64,000 nucleotides of DNA from JAFAXD01 sp035472475 (GTDB lineage Bacteria > Pseudomonadota > Alphaproteobacteria > Rhizobiales > Xanthobacteraceae), in contig DATIPA010000122.1 of NCBI GenBank assembly GCA_035472475.1, positions 1-64,000 on the forward strand. The letters run 5' to 3'. Positions 8,636 to 17,542 of this stretch are shown one piece after another (positions within the stretch are counted from its first letter, which is position 1; each line of letters opens with the position of its first letter). The notes beneath the pieces are model-generated. The model did no database searches, had not been told where the DNA came from, and saw only the letters and a list, made by a program, of their open reading frames with translations. Made by a program: the position numbers and the translations under genes.

Positions 8636-8872
8636 CTACGCCGTCTGTACGTTGTGCGCCGTCCTGCGGGCGGCGAGCACGTGTACGCCGGATGCGATGC
8701 CAGGCACGGGCAGGGAGATTTACACAGGTGACGTAGAACCGGAGCCTGAACCTTGGACCCTTCTTCGACTCTTGGTGCTGCTCGTGCGGAGGGTGAGACC
8801 GGTTTGACCGCCGCGGCTTGCACCGCCGGCTTCCCGCCGGCGCGCTGACTACCTAACCGCAATCCGAATCGA
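8636..8872. other. intergenic, no gene seen
   Basis: No supported ORF. A short GC-rich inverted repeat, CGCCGGC/GCCGGCG near 8826-8844, could be a second hairpin between two convergent genes. Confidence 0.4.
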
Positions 8873-9079
8873 TCAGTTCATCTGCCCAATCAGGATGAGC
8901 GCGTCGCTCACCGGATAGAGCCTTGCAAGTGCGAAGGTAAGCAAGAGCCCGATTGCCGCGACCGCGCACGTCGCGAAAAGGTCGGGGTTCGCAGATATGT
9001 CAAAAAAGCCGGACCGCGCTGTCCGCACCGTAGCGCGCTCACCGGAAATGCTGGTCTGAAGTCGCGTCGCCGCCGACAT
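8873..9079 (-). CDS. small single-pass membrane protein, unknown
   Basis: A 68-residue protein with one hydrophobic segment near residues 37-55 (FATCAVAAIGLLLTFALA). AAGGAGAT sits seven bases before the ATG, a near-consensus ribosome-binding site, which is the main evidence that the frame is real. The N-terminal 35 residues are polar and probably cytoplasmic. I recognise no family. It has its own short unit, convergent with the sulfur operon. Confidence 0.55.
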   Translation of the reverse strand: MSAATRLQTSISGERATVRTARSGFFDISANPDLFATCAVAAIGLLLTFALARLYPVSDALILIGQMN

Positions 9080-9292
9080 GAGTTATCTCCTTCGGTCAGG
9101 TTCAAGCGTCAATGAAACGCCGGCCGGAAAAGGGCTGCTTCGGCCGCTGCGGATTCTGCGGGTTAGTCTGCGAGCGCGGGCGGGGATTCGGTATGATGCG
9201 GGTCACACCCGGGAGGCGATTAGTGCGGCGCGCGTGCCTCGTCTGACCAGGGGCACTGCAGGTTGAAAGACCGTACGCCCGCACCATTAACG

Positions 9293-10273
9293 TCAGTCGA
9301 TGGCTTGGTCGGCGCGGGCAATCAATTGCGCCGGAACCGTCAACCCAAGCGCCTTGGCGGTCTTGAGGTTGATGATCAGCGCGAGCTTGTTCGGCTGCCC
9401 AACGGGCAGATCGCCCGGGTTGGCGCCTTTCAGGATCGCATCGACGTAGTGCGCGGCTCTGCGAAACTGCTCGGCAAAATCGAAGCCGTAGAACATCAAG
9501 CCGCCATTTCGCACAAAATCGGGAGAGGAATAGATCGCGGGCAGGGTGTAGCGGGCAGCGAGCTCGACGAACAGGCCGCGGCGCATTTGGGTAAACGTGT
9601 CGCTCGGAACAATGACGCCGCCGTTGGGCCGGTGCGAAAAGTGCTCGATGGCCTGCTCGATCTCGGCCGCGTCCCTGACCGGCGCCGGTACGACGTCGAC
9701 GCCGAGCGAAGGCGCGGCAGAATCGATGGCGTTGAGAAAGACTTTGGACTGCGGCGACGTCTCCGGATTGAATATCACCAGGACCCGCTCGATGCGCGGC
9801 GCAATTTCCTTGAGCAGATCCAGCCACTGGCCGGCCATTGCAGTCCTGAAAGCCGTAAACCCGGTGATATCTCCACCGGGGTGCTCCATGCTGGCGACGA
9901 AGCCTTGCGCTACCGGATCCGCAACCTCGACGAACACGATCGGCACGCCGCGCGCAATCTCGCGCAGCGCAATGAGGTTGGTCGTAGAAGACGAGAGAAT
10001 GACATCGGGATGCAGGCCGACGAGATCTTTCGCATAGGTCCGCGCAAGGGCGGGATCGCCGGCGTTCCAACGGATATCGACCTGCAGGTTCTGGCGCGCA
10101 TTCCAGCCGAGCTCACTGAGTTCCCCCACAAATAATCGGACATATCCTTGCGCGGCCGTATTCTCCGCAATTCCATTCATCAGCACGCCGACGCGCTTGG
10201 TCTCGGCCGCGCGCGCGCCGAGCGGCCAAAGCAGCCCGCTGCCGGCAAGCCGGATGAATTCGCGTCGTCGCAT
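9293..10273 (-). CDS. orphan ABC transporter substrate-binding protein (ABC_sub_bind/TrpX-like)
   Basis: A 326-residue periplasmic binding protein. It begins MRRREFIRLAGSGLLWPLGARAA, a Tat-like leader with signal cleavage near residue 22. KRVGVLMNG, the DVILSSSTTN-type loop and GVPIVFVEVADPV are hallmarks of the ABC_sub_bind family, which is greatly expanded in this group. I chose the ATG at 10273, with AAGGTG just upstream; an upstream in-frame start would add 34 Arg-rich residues. No permease or ATPase lies beside it. It sits 37 bp downstream of the RND pump gene on the same strand, and may be co-transcribed without a shared function. Confidence 0.85.
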   Translation of the reverse strand: MRRREFIRLAGSGLLWPLGARAAETKRVGVLMNGIAENTAAQGYVRLFVGELSELGWNARQNLQVDIRWNAGDPALARTYAKDLVGLHPDVILSSSTTNLIALREIARGVPIVFVEVADPVAQGFVASMEHPGGDITGFTAFRTAMAGQWLDLLKEIAPRIERVLVIFNPETSPQSKVFLNAIDSAAPSLGVDVVPAPVRDAAEIEQAIEHFSHRPNGGVIVPSDTFTQMRRGLFVELAARYTLPAIYSSPDFVRNGGLMFYGFDFAEQFRRAAHYVDAILKGANPGDLPVGQPNKLALIINLKTAKALGLTVPAQLIARADQAID

Positions 10274-10310
10274 CACCTTAGACGGGCTTCGAGCCTCGCG
10301 CGCCGTTCGT

Positions 10311-13300
10311 TCACTCAGCCGCGATGGCAGTTGCTTCTTCGACCGGCTTCGGAGCCTGGCGGCGGCCGCGGCCAAGCCATGATTGCAGCCGATCGAGATA
10401 AAGATACACGACCGGCGTCGTGTAAAGTGTCAACACCTGACTAAGCGCCAGCCCGCCGACCATTGCGTAACCAAGCGGCTGACGCATCTCCGAGCCGGTT
10501 CCATTTCCGATCGCTAGCGGTATTCCAGCGAGCATCGCAGCGGCGGTCGTCATCAGGATCGGACGGAAGCGCAGCAGGCAGGCCTGGCGGATGGCATCCT
10601 TCGCGGTCATGTGCTGCTCGCGTTGCGCGGCGATCGCGAAATCGACCAGCATGATGCCGTTCTTCTTGACGATTCCGATCAGAAGAATGATGCCGATGAT
10701 GCCGATCACCGACAGATCCATGTGCCCGACGTTCAACGCGAGCAGCGCGCCGACGCCCGCCGACGGCAGCGTCGAGAGAATCGTCAATGGATGGATAAAG
10801 CTCTCATACAGCATTCCGAGAATGATGTAGACCACGACCAGCGCGGCGGCGATCAACACCGGCTCGCTCGACAGCGAACTCTGAAACGCCTGCGCGTTAC
10901 CCTGGAAGGTCGAGAGAATTCCCGAGGGCATTCCGATTTCGCGCGCGGCCTCTGAGATCGCATCAACCGCCTGGCCCAGCGCCACGTTGGGCTGCAGATT
11001 GAACGACAGCGTCACCGCCGGAAACTGGCCCTGATGCGCGATCGACAACGGACCGGTTTTTCCGCTGTCGACGTCAACCAGCGACGACAACGGAACGGCG
11101 CCACCGGTGAGCGGCGATTTGACGTAGATGCGGTCGAGCGTTGCGATGTCGCGCTGCTGGTCGGGCAAAATCTCGAGAATGACGAAATAGGTCTTAAGCT
11201 GCGTGAAATACTGGGTGATCTGCCGCTGACCGAACGCGTCGTTGAGCGTGTCGTCGATGAGCTGCGGCGATATCCCGAAGCGCGCCGCCTGATCGCGATT
11301 GATGGTGATCTTCAGTTGCGGCGCGTTGGCGAGGAGGTCGCTGGACACGTCGGCGAGCTCCGGCAACGTGCGCATCTTCTCCAGCATCTTCTGCGACCAC
11401 TCGGTCAATTCGTCGATGTTGGAGTCCTGCAATGTGTATTGAAAGCTGGCGCGGGCAATGCGTCCGCCGACGGTAATGTCCTGCGACGGTTGCATGAACA
11501 AGGTCGCGCCCTCGATCTTGGCCAGCTGCGGCCGAAGGCGATCGATGATCTGCGACGCATTGAGCTCGCGTTGATCGCGCGGCTTGAGCACGATGAAGCC
11601 GCGGCCCGTGTTGGCGGTTTGCGCGCCTCCTGTGCTGCCGGTAAACAACGCGAACGCCGCGACATCCGAATCGCGCTGGATGACCTCGCCCATTTTGCGC
11701 AGCAGTCGCATCATTTCGTCAGGCGAGATGTCCTGTGCACCCTCCGCAAATGCGCTGATGACCCCGGTATCCTGGATCGGAAAGAAGCCCTTTGGGATCT
11801 GGATGGCCATCACGACGGTGAGGGCCATCGTCCCGAAGAATACCCCCAGCGTGATCGCCTGGTGGCGCAGGACGACGTCGAGCGTCCGCCGATAGAACGA
11901 CACCAAGGCCTCGAAGCCGGCTTCGATCACGCGGTAGAGCCAACTGTGGCGCTCTGGCTCCGGGTGCATGAAACGCGAGCACATCATCGGCGCGAGCGTC
12001 AACGATACGAATGCCGACACCGCGATCGCCGCCGTCACGGTGAGCGCGAATTCGCGAAACAGCCGTCCGATGATGCCGCCCATGAGCAGCAGCGGAATGA
12101 ACACGGCAATCAGCGAAAAAGAGATCGACAAGACGGTGAAGCCGATCTCGCGCGAGCCCTTGAGCGCCGCCTCCAGCGGTGGCGCGCCATTCTCGACGTG
12201 CCGGTAGATGTTCTCGACCACGACGATCGCGTCGTCGACCACGAATCCGACTGCGATCGTCAGCGCCATCAGCGATAGATTGTCGAGGCTGAAATTGAGC
12301 AGGTACATGGCGGCGGCCGAGCCGGCGAGCGCCAGCGGCACCGTGACGCTCGGAATTAGGGTCGCCCAGAAATTGCGCAGGAACAAAAGAATGACCAGCA
12401 CGACAAGCCCGACGGTCAGCGCCAGCGTGAATTCCACGTCGGCCACGGAGGCGCGGATCGTCGTCGTGCGGTCGAGAATGGTTTCGACGGTAATGGCCGG
12501 CGGAATGCGAGCGGTCAGCTGCGGCAGCTGCGCCTTGATCTGGTCGACCGTGTCGATGACGTTCGCGCCCGGCTGCTTGAATACGGCGAGTATGATGCCG
12601 TCCTGGTTGTTCTGATAGGCCGCGACCGTCCGATCGACCTGCTCGGCGACGGCCTGCCCGACGTCACGCACGCGGATCGGCGCTCCGTTGCGGTAGGCGA
12701 GCACGACGTCGTTGAACGGCCCGGCCTCGATGATCTGATCGTTGGCAGCGATCGTGAAGCTGGTCTTGGGCGTGTTGATCGTGCCTTTGGCGGCGTTGCT
12801 GGTCGATGCGACCAGCGTCGAGCGGATGTCCTCGAGCGTGATGCCGCTGGAGGCCAGCTTGGCCGGATCAACCTGAACGCGGATCGACGGCGTGCGATCG
12901 CCGAAGATCGTGACCAAGGCGACGCCGGAGACCTGCGAAATCTGCTGGGCCAGGAACAAGTCGGCGTACTCGTCGACGGTGGTCAACGGAATGGTATCGG
13001 AGCGCAGTGCCAGCAGCAGGACCGGCGAGTCGGCCGGGTTCACTTTCTTGTAGCTCGGCGGGGTGGTCATCGATTGCGGCAAGGTTTTGCTCGCGACCGT
13101 GATGGCTGCCTGCACGTCCTGCCCGGCAGAATCGATGTTCCGGTTGAGCTCGAACTGGATGACGATCGTGGTGGCGCCGAGCGCACTGAGCGAGGTCAGC
13201 TGCGACACGCCGGGAATCTGCGCAAACTGCCGCTCGAGCGGGGCGGCGACCGATGTCGCCATCGTCTCGGCGCTCGCGCCTTGCCACGTCGCGGTGATCT

Positions 13301-13436
13301 GAATGGTCGGAAAATCGACCTGGGGGAGGGGGGCGACCGGCAGGAACGGGAACGCGGCGATGCCGACAAACGCCACCGCCGCCATCAACAACGTGGTGGC
13401 GATCGGGCGGCGGATGAACGGTTCCGAGATGTTCAT
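10311..13436 (-). CDS. RND efflux pump inner-membrane transporter, MdtB/MdtC-like
   Basis: A 1041-residue resistance-nodulation-division transporter. It begins MNISEPFIRRPIATTLL, the N-terminus seen in MdtB, MdtC and MuxB, and has about 12 membrane segments with two large periplasmic loops. It pumps drugs or bile-salt-like amphiphiles out by proton exchange, together with a membrane-fusion adaptor and an outer-membrane channel. Its ATG overlaps the adaptor's TGA by four bases (ATGA), which indicates translational coupling. Only one RND subunit is present, unlike the MdtB-MdtC pair, and no TolC-like channel gene is nearby. Confidence 0.93.
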   Translation of the reverse strand: MNISEPFIRRPIATTLLMAAVAFVGIAAFPFLPVAPLPQVDFPTIQITATWQGASAETMATSVAAPLERQFAQIPGVSQLTSLSALGATTIVIQFELNRNIDSAGQDVQAAITVASKTLPQSMTTPPSYKKVNPADSPVLLLALRSDTIPLTTVDEYADLFLAQQISQVSGVALVTIFGDRTPSIRVQVDPAKLASSGITLEDIRSTLVASTSNAAKGTINTPKTSFTIAANDQIIEAGPFNDVVLAYRNGAPIRVRDVGQAVAEQVDRTVAAYQNNQDGIILAVFKQPGANVIDTVDQIKAQLPQLTARIPPAITVETILDRTTTIRASVADVEFTLALTVGLVVLVILLFLRNFWATLIPSVTVPLALAGSAAAMYLLNFSLDNLSLMALTIAVGFVVDDAIVVVENIYRHVENGAPPLEAALKGSREIGFTVLSISFSLIAVFIPLLLMGGIIGRLFREFALTVTAAIAVSAFVSLTLAPMMCSRFMHPEPERHSWLYRVIEAGFEALVSFYRRTLDVVLRHQAITLGVFFGTMALTVVMAIQIPKGFFPIQDTGVISAFAEGAQDISPDEMMRLLRKMGEVIQRDSDVAAFALFTGSTGGAQTANTGRGFIVLKPRDQRELNASQIIDRLRPQLAKIEGATLFMQPSQDITVGGRIARASFQYTLQDSNIDELTEWSQKMLEKMRTLPELADVSSDLLANAPQLKITINRDQAARFGISPQLIDDTLNDAFGQRQITQYFTQLKTYFVILEILPDQQRDIATLDRIYVKSPLTGGAVPLSSLVDVDSGKTGPLSIAHQGQFPAVTLSFNLQPNVALGQAVDAISEAAREIGMPSGILSTFQGNAQAFQSSLSSEPVLIAAALVVVYIILGMLYESFIHPLTILSTLPSAGVGALLALNVGHMDLSVIGIIGIILLIGIVKKNGIMLVDFAIAAQREQHMTAKDAIRQACLLRFRPILMTTAAAMLAGIPLAIGNGTGSEMRQPLGYAMVGGLALSQVLTLYTTPVVYLYLDRLQSWLGRGRRQAPKPVEEATAIAAE

Positions 13437-14632
13437 GTCGCACCCTTGGAGGCGACCGCCTCGGGTTGCGTGAAGCTCACCGTCGCGTTGGGCTGCAGCT
13501 TGTAGTGACCGCCGGTGACGACGCGATCGCCGTCGTTCAGTCCGGCCTCGACGACCGTGACGTCGCCGGCGGTTGGGCCGGTCTGGATCGGAACCGCTTG
13601 CGCGGTGTTGTTGGGTCGCACGACCCAAGTGAACAGGCCGCTGGGCCCGCGCTGCACCGCGGCGTTGGGGACGATGAGGGCATTGCCGCGGGTCTCGAGC
13701 AGCAGCCGTGCGTTGACGAACTCGCCCGGCCACAGGCGCTCGTCGTCGTTGGCGAACAGCGCCTTGAGCCGGTATGTGGCGGTCGTCTGATCGATCACGT
13801 TGTCGACGGTCTGCAGGGTGCCGGTGCTCAGCAGGCGGCGGTTGTCGCGGTCGTAGGCCACGACCTGAACCTGACTGCGCGCCATCGCGGCGCGCACGTC
13901 GTCGAGGGTGTGAGCCGGCAGCGTGAACACGACATGCGTGGGCTGCGTCCGCACCAGGACCGCAATGGAATTGGCATCGGAAGCATGCACGATGTTGCCC
14001 GGATCGACCAGGCGCACGCCCATGCGTCCGTCGCTGGGCGCGACGATGTTGGTGTAGTCGAGCTGCGTCTGCGCTGTTTCGATGGCGGCTTCGTCAGCCG
14101 CAATCGCCGCCGCGGCGGTATCGACCTTGGCCTGTTGTTGATCAATGTTCTGTTGCGTGTCGAAGCCGGTCTTCACCAGCGATTTGAAGCGCGCGAGATC
14201 CTTCTGATAGCCCGCGAGCATCGCCTCGTCCTGGGCCTTCTTGGCCTTGGCCTGATCGAGCGCAGCCTTGAACAAGCGCGGATCGATCTTTGCAAGCACG
14301 TCGCCCTGCTTGACCCGCTGGCCTTCCGTGAACAGCACTTCCTGCAGCTTGCCGTCGACCTGCGAGTGGATGCCGACCGTGAACGAAGCCTGCACGGTTC
14401 CGAGCCCGGTGAGATAGATCGGCACGTCCTGGCGGGTCGCGATCGCAACGCTTACTGGCACCGCAGGACGAGCGGCGGGCCGCGCCGCATGCGCCGGATC
14501 GGGCCCTTGGCGTGACCAGAGAAACGCACCCCCGCCGGCGGCAATCGCCAGGCAGGAAAGGACGACGATCGTCGCGCGGCTGCGTTTGACCGGGGCCGGG
14601 TCGGCTGTTGCGTTCTCTTTGCTAGTGCTCAT
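13433..14632 (-). CDS. RND efflux membrane-fusion (adaptor) protein, MdtA-like
   Basis: A 399-residue periplasmic adaptor of the HlyD/AcrA type. One N-terminal membrane anchor (TIVVLSCLAIAAGGGAFLW, near residues 20-39) is followed by a lipoyl-like half (VDGKLQEVLFTEGQRVKQGD), an alpha-helical hairpin at about 125-190 rich in Ala/Gln, the second lipoyl half (IVAPSDGRMG) and beta-barrel segments. It links the inner-membrane pump to an outer channel. It is the first gene of the operon, with the RND gene overlapping its stop codon. Confidence 0.93.
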   Translation of the reverse strand: MSTSKENATADPAPVKRSRATIVVLSCLAIAAGGGAFLWSRQGPDPAHAARPAARPAVPVSVAIATRQDVPIYLTGLGTVQASFTVGIHSQVDGKLQEVLFTEGQRVKQGDVLAKIDPRLFKAALDQAKAKKAQDEAMLAGYQKDLARFKSLVKTGFDTQQNIDQQQAKVDTAAAAIAADEAAIETAQTQLDYTNIVAPSDGRMGVRLVDPGNIVHASDANSIAVLVRTQPTHVVFTLPAHTLDDVRAAMARSQVQVVAYDRDNRRLLSTGTLQTVDNVIDQTTATYRLKALFANDDERLWPGEFVNARLLLETRGNALIVPNAAVQRGPSGLFTWVVRPNNTAQAVPIQTGPTAGDVTVVEAGLNDGDRVVTGGHYKLQPNATVSFTQPEAVASKGAT

Positions 14633-14689
14633 CCCTTGCAGTGCCCCTCATGCAAATCGTCGTGCAGCTCGCGTGCCTCTGGCCGGTGA

Positions 14690-14956
14690 TCACAAGAATC
14701 GCGTCCAGGGGCCGTGCGAAGTTATTCCGCAAACCCGGCGCGCGCTTTGCAAGCACTCGTTGTTGCTGCGCCCGACCGCAGCGACGCCGCTGATCAACCA
14801 CACGCCGATCATTACGAAGACGAGGATCCCCGCCAGCATACCCAGGCTGAAGACGGTGTCGCGACGTTCGGCTGCCTGGTAAGCAACGCGCGGTGCGGGA
14901 GGTCGAGCCGCGCTCCCGCGATAATGACTCTTGAGGTAGTGAACGCTCGCAGCCAT
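14690..14956 (-). CDS. small single-pass membrane protein, unknown
   Basis: An 88-residue protein with one strong hydrophobic helix (VFSLGMLAGILVFVMIGVWL) in the middle and a short C-terminal part with two cysteines (NECLQSARRVC). I chose the second ATG (MAASVHY), with GGGTGAA upstream; the first ATG at 14983 adds nine residues. It lies 57 bp upstream of the efflux adaptor on the same strand, so it could share its transcript. No family recognised. Confidence 0.5.
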   Translation of the reverse strand: MAASVHYLKSHYRGSAARPPAPRVAYQAAERRDTVFSLGMLAGILVFVMIGVWLISGVAAVGRSNNECLQSARRVCGITSHGPWTRFL

Positions 14957-15206
14957 TGGTTCACCCGCCAACAACGCCGGCATTCATTTGACCGGCACTC
15001 AAGTTCGCCCGCTCGCCGGCGCCCGGCGCGCGTGCTTTGCGTGTTCCGTATTGGGCATCTCGGGTCTTGGCGATGGCATCGCTCCTGAAACCATGGCGCG
15101 CCAAGCTGCACCTCGACCCTCGAACCCCCCATCTGCAGCCGCCGCACGCGATCGCCCTGATGTGCGTGCCGCCGGCACGCAAGACGAACGTCGACGGGAC
15201 CCCGTA
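14957..15206. other. intergenic stretch, no convincing gene
   Basis: A 124-codon plus-strand frame (14988-15362) covers this stretch, but its composition is low-complexity Arg/Ala/Pro and it runs straight through the phased repeats at 15230-15270. I treat it as non-coding. Confidence 0.4.
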
Positions 15207-15270
15207 AAATACAAGTATTTCTTTGGACCTTACCGGAAGATTACGGAAACATTACCGCAATTTACTGCAA
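15207..15270. promoter_or_regulatory. palindrome plus four helically phased TTACNGNAA repeats
   Basis: A perfect inverted repeat AAATAC-AA-GTATTT (15207-15220) is followed by four direct repeats matching TTACNGNAA at 15230, 15241, 15252 and 15262. Steps are 11, 11 and 10 bp, so the sites lie on one face of the helix. The AT-rich block stands out against GC-rich flanks. It lies about 220 bp before an exported Tyr-rich protein gene and about 270 bp before the divergent small membrane gene. It looks like an array for a cooperative DNA-binding protein; which gene it serves is inference. Confidence 0.5.
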
Positions 15271-15490
15271 CTAACACGGCGTTGCGCGAAGGCGGCAAGG
15301 TAGTGCCACGAGCCGGTTTGCGGCGCCTGCATGTCTGCCCGGAATTCCCGCGAATGGCGTAAAGCGCGCGCCACGCTGGTGGACCGAGGCGGAGGAGCGA
15401 CATAAAATTGCAACCGCCCGCAATCAGAGCTAGGCGGCGGGGAACGACGATTCCCAAAAGGGATGGCTTAGCCAGAGGAGGAGCTTTTCG

Positions 15491-15775
15491 ATGCGTGCTC
15501 TCAAGATAGCTGTTCTCGCCGCAGCCTTAGGCGCCGCGGCTGCGTTCACCGGCAGTGCGTCGAACGCGATGCCGGTGGGCGGCCTCGCCGCTGCGTCGAA
15601 CGAACTTGCGAGCGATATGGTGCAGGACGTGCGTTGGCGCGGCAGGGCGCGCTGGTATCCGCGCTACTACGTGGTTCAGCCCTACTATTACAGCCCGTAC
15701 TACGCCTACTACGGATGGCCGTACTATCGTCCCTATTGGGGTTTGGGTTGGGGATGGGGTCGCTGGTGGTGGTAG
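15491..15775 (+). CDS. small exported Tyr/Trp/Gly-rich protein
   Basis: A 94-residue protein. A signal peptide (MRALKIAVLAAALGAAAAFTGSASNA) is followed by a short linker with VRWRGRARWYPRYY and then an aromatic tail made of YY, PYYY, YYAYYGWPYY and GWGWGRWWW. AGAGGAGGAG precedes the ATG by eight bases, so translation is well supported. Tail composition of this kind occurs in small envelope proteins of Bradyrhizobium relatives; the function is unknown. It may stick to the cell surface or wall through its aromatic residues. Confidence 0.72.
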   Translation: MRALKIAVLAAALGAAAAFTGSASNAMPVGGLAAASNELASDMVQDVRWRGRARWYPRYYVVQPYYYSPYYAYYGWPYYRPYWGLGWGWGRWWW

Positions 15776-15918
15776 TATCGCGGCGATTGGCACGATGACA
15801 TCGGGGACTACATGATGAGCTGAATTGGGCGCGCGGTGATGGTTGATGCGGGAGGCAACCAATCACCGCCGCCGCGGACCTGAGAGGTGCCGTTACCACT
15901 GATGGATGGGTTCCCGCG

Positions 15919-16224
15919 ATGAGCGAAATAACCGTCAAACCCCGGACCAAAGTTCGGCTCAAAACCGAGCGGCCGCGACTCCACAAAGTCATTCTCATCA
16001 ACGACGACTTCACGCCGCGCGAGTTCGTCGTCGCGGTCCTCAAAGCCGAATTCCGGATGAACGAAAGCACGGCGCAGCGGGTGATGCTCACGGCCCACAT
16101 GCGCGGCGTCTGCGTGGTCGCAGTCTATGCGCGCGACATTGCGGAGACCAAGGCGACGCGTGCAACCGATGCCGGCCGCAGCAAGGGCTATCCGCTGCTG
16201 TTTACGACAGAGCCGGAGGAATAG
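15919..16224 (+). CDS. clpS: ClpS, N-end-rule adaptor of the Clp protease
   Basis: A 101-residue cytosolic adaptor that hands proteins with bulky hydrophobic N-terminal residues to ClpAP. LINDDFTPREFVV gives the pocket residues Asn28, Asp29 and Asp30, and His60 is in AHMRG; ETKATRATDAGRSKGYPL is the typical family ending. ClpS usually lies beside clpA, but no clpA is near, and alphaproteobacteria often have two ClpS paralogues. This copy stands alone between small exported-protein genes, so it may be the second paralogue. Confidence 0.9.
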   Translation: MSEITVKPRTKVRLKTERPRLHKVILINDDFTPREFVVAVLKAEFRMNESTAQRVMLTAHMRGVCVVAVYARDIAETKATRATDAGRSKGYPLLFTTEPEE

Positions 16225-16260
16225 GCGCCAACCCGCCAGGGATCATCTGGGCTAGCCGGA

Positions 16261-16680
16261 TCAGTGGCGCGTCAGCCCGATCTGGATCGTGTCGCCGGGC
16301 GAGATCGGCATCGCATCCCCGCCGGACCAGGTCGGGGCGTTCGCAAACTCCTGCCGCGACATGTCGAGCGCCGCGATCTGGCTGCCGAATATGCCGACGG
16401 CCTCGATCGGCACGGCGACCGGCCGGCCCCACCACCCGAACCACGGGCTGTACGCGACGATAAGTTGAATTTTGCCGGCCGGCGTACGCACCACCTCCCG
16501 CACGTGGCCGAGCGTCGATTGACTGTCGTCATAGACCGGCAGGCCGATCAGATCGCCGACTTTGACGGGCTGCGGAAACCGCCGCGCCATACGCTGCTCG
16601 GGCGTTTCGTCGGCGTGCGCTGCGGCGCTTGCAACAAGCACGAATGCCAGCAGCGTGGAGTGCAGTCGATTGTTGGCCAT
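16261..16680 (-). CDS. exported PRC-barrel domain protein
   Basis: A 139-residue periplasmic protein. It has a signal peptide (MANNRLHSTLLAFVLVASAAAHA, cleaved near residue 23), then a PRC-barrel-like segment (VGDLIGLPVYDDSQSTLGHVREVVRTPAGKIQLIVAYS...RPVAVPIEAVG). PRC-barrels are small beta-barrels used in RNA processing, photosynthetic reaction centres and many exported proteins of unknown role. The partner is unknown. It converges with clpS. Confidence 0.75.
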   Translation of the reverse strand: MANNRLHSTLLAFVLVASAAAHADETPEQRMARRFPQPVKVGDLIGLPVYDDSQSTLGHVREVVRTPAGKIQLIVAYSPWFGWWGRPVAVPIEAVGIFGSQIAALDMSRQEFANAPTWSGGDAMPISPGDTIQIGLTRH

Positions 16681-16857
16681 GGTCGGCTTCTCGCGCCACG
16701 GACATCATCGGTCACTACACGAAACCGTCAAGCCGACGCGATCGAATTGCACGAGAAATTTATGGCCGGGGCGATTGCACGAGGGGAAGCGCACTCGTAG
16801 CCTCGGCATCGCAATTTCAGGCATTGGTAACGCAGCGTGTGAATCGGGAGGGCTGGA

Positions 16858-17526
16858 ATGTCGCGAGCCCGCGATCAATCGGTGCGCCCGATAAAACGGC
16901 AGCTGCACCCGCTGCCGGTCAGGATCATGCATTGGATCAATGCGGTCGCCATGCTGATCATGATCAGCAGCGGCTGGAAGATCTACAACGATGACGTCAT
17001 CTTCGGCTGGCTGCATTTTCCGGAAGCGCTGACGCTCGGCCATTGGGCGCAGCATGGCCTGCAGTGGCATTTTTTCGGAATGTGGATCTTGGTGCTGAAC
17101 GGAATTGCCTACGTCACCTATGGACTGGTCACCGGGCGGTTCCGGCGCATGCTGTTTCCGATCACGCTGCGCGCGCTGGTCAAGGACATCACCGACGCAC
17201 TGCGCTTCCGGTTGGCCCACGACGACCCGACCCATTACAACGCGGTGCAGCGGCTGTTGTACGTCGGAATTCTGCTGGTCGGCGTCCTGATTGTGATGTC
17301 CGGCCTCGTGCTCTGGAAGCCGGTGCAATTCTCGGAACTGGCGGCGTTGTTCTACAACTTCCAGACCGCGCGCCTGGTGCATTTCCTGTGCATGTCCGCG
17401 ATTGTGCTGTTCCTGATCGTGCACGTCACGCTCGCGCTTATTGTCCCGCGTACGCTCGTCGCCATGGTGACCGGCGGTCCGGTGGTGGACGGGCAGCGCG
17501 GGCATCCGGCGCCGAACCCCGGCTGA
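16858..17526 (+). CDS. cytochrome b561-type membrane subunit
   Basis: A 222-residue inner-membrane protein with four or more hydrophobic helices and paired histidines fit for two b hemes (LPVRIMHWINAV near residue 25, LGHWAQHGLQWHFFG, ARLVHFLCM, FLIVHVTLAL). It matches the b561/Ni-Fe-hydrogenase-type cytochrome b family. The next gene, 16 bp downstream, encodes a sulfite-oxidase-fold molybdopterin protein, so this subunit probably carries electrons between that enzyme and the quinone pool. Confidence 0.88.
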   Translation: MSRARDQSVRPIKRQLHPLPVRIMHWINAVAMLIMISSGWKIYNDDVIFGWLHFPEALTLGHWAQHGLQWHFFGMWILVLNGIAYVTYGLVTGRFRRMLFPITLRALVKDITDALRFRLAHDDPTHYNAVQRLLYVGILLVGVLIVMSGLVLWKPVQFSELAALFYNFQTARLVHFLCMSAIVLFLIVHVTLALIVPRTLVAMVTGGPVVDGQRGHPAPNPG

Positions 17527-17542
17527 TCGAAGGGAGGCCGTC

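Noticed and set aside
8826..8844. A CGCCGGC/GCCGGCG inverted repeat
   Set aside because: Short GC-only palindromes are common here and no T run follows, so it is not called a terminator.
14988..15362. A 124-codon frame upstream of the exported Tyr-rich protein
   Set aside because: It crosses the phased repeats and has no ribosome-binding site or recognisable domain.
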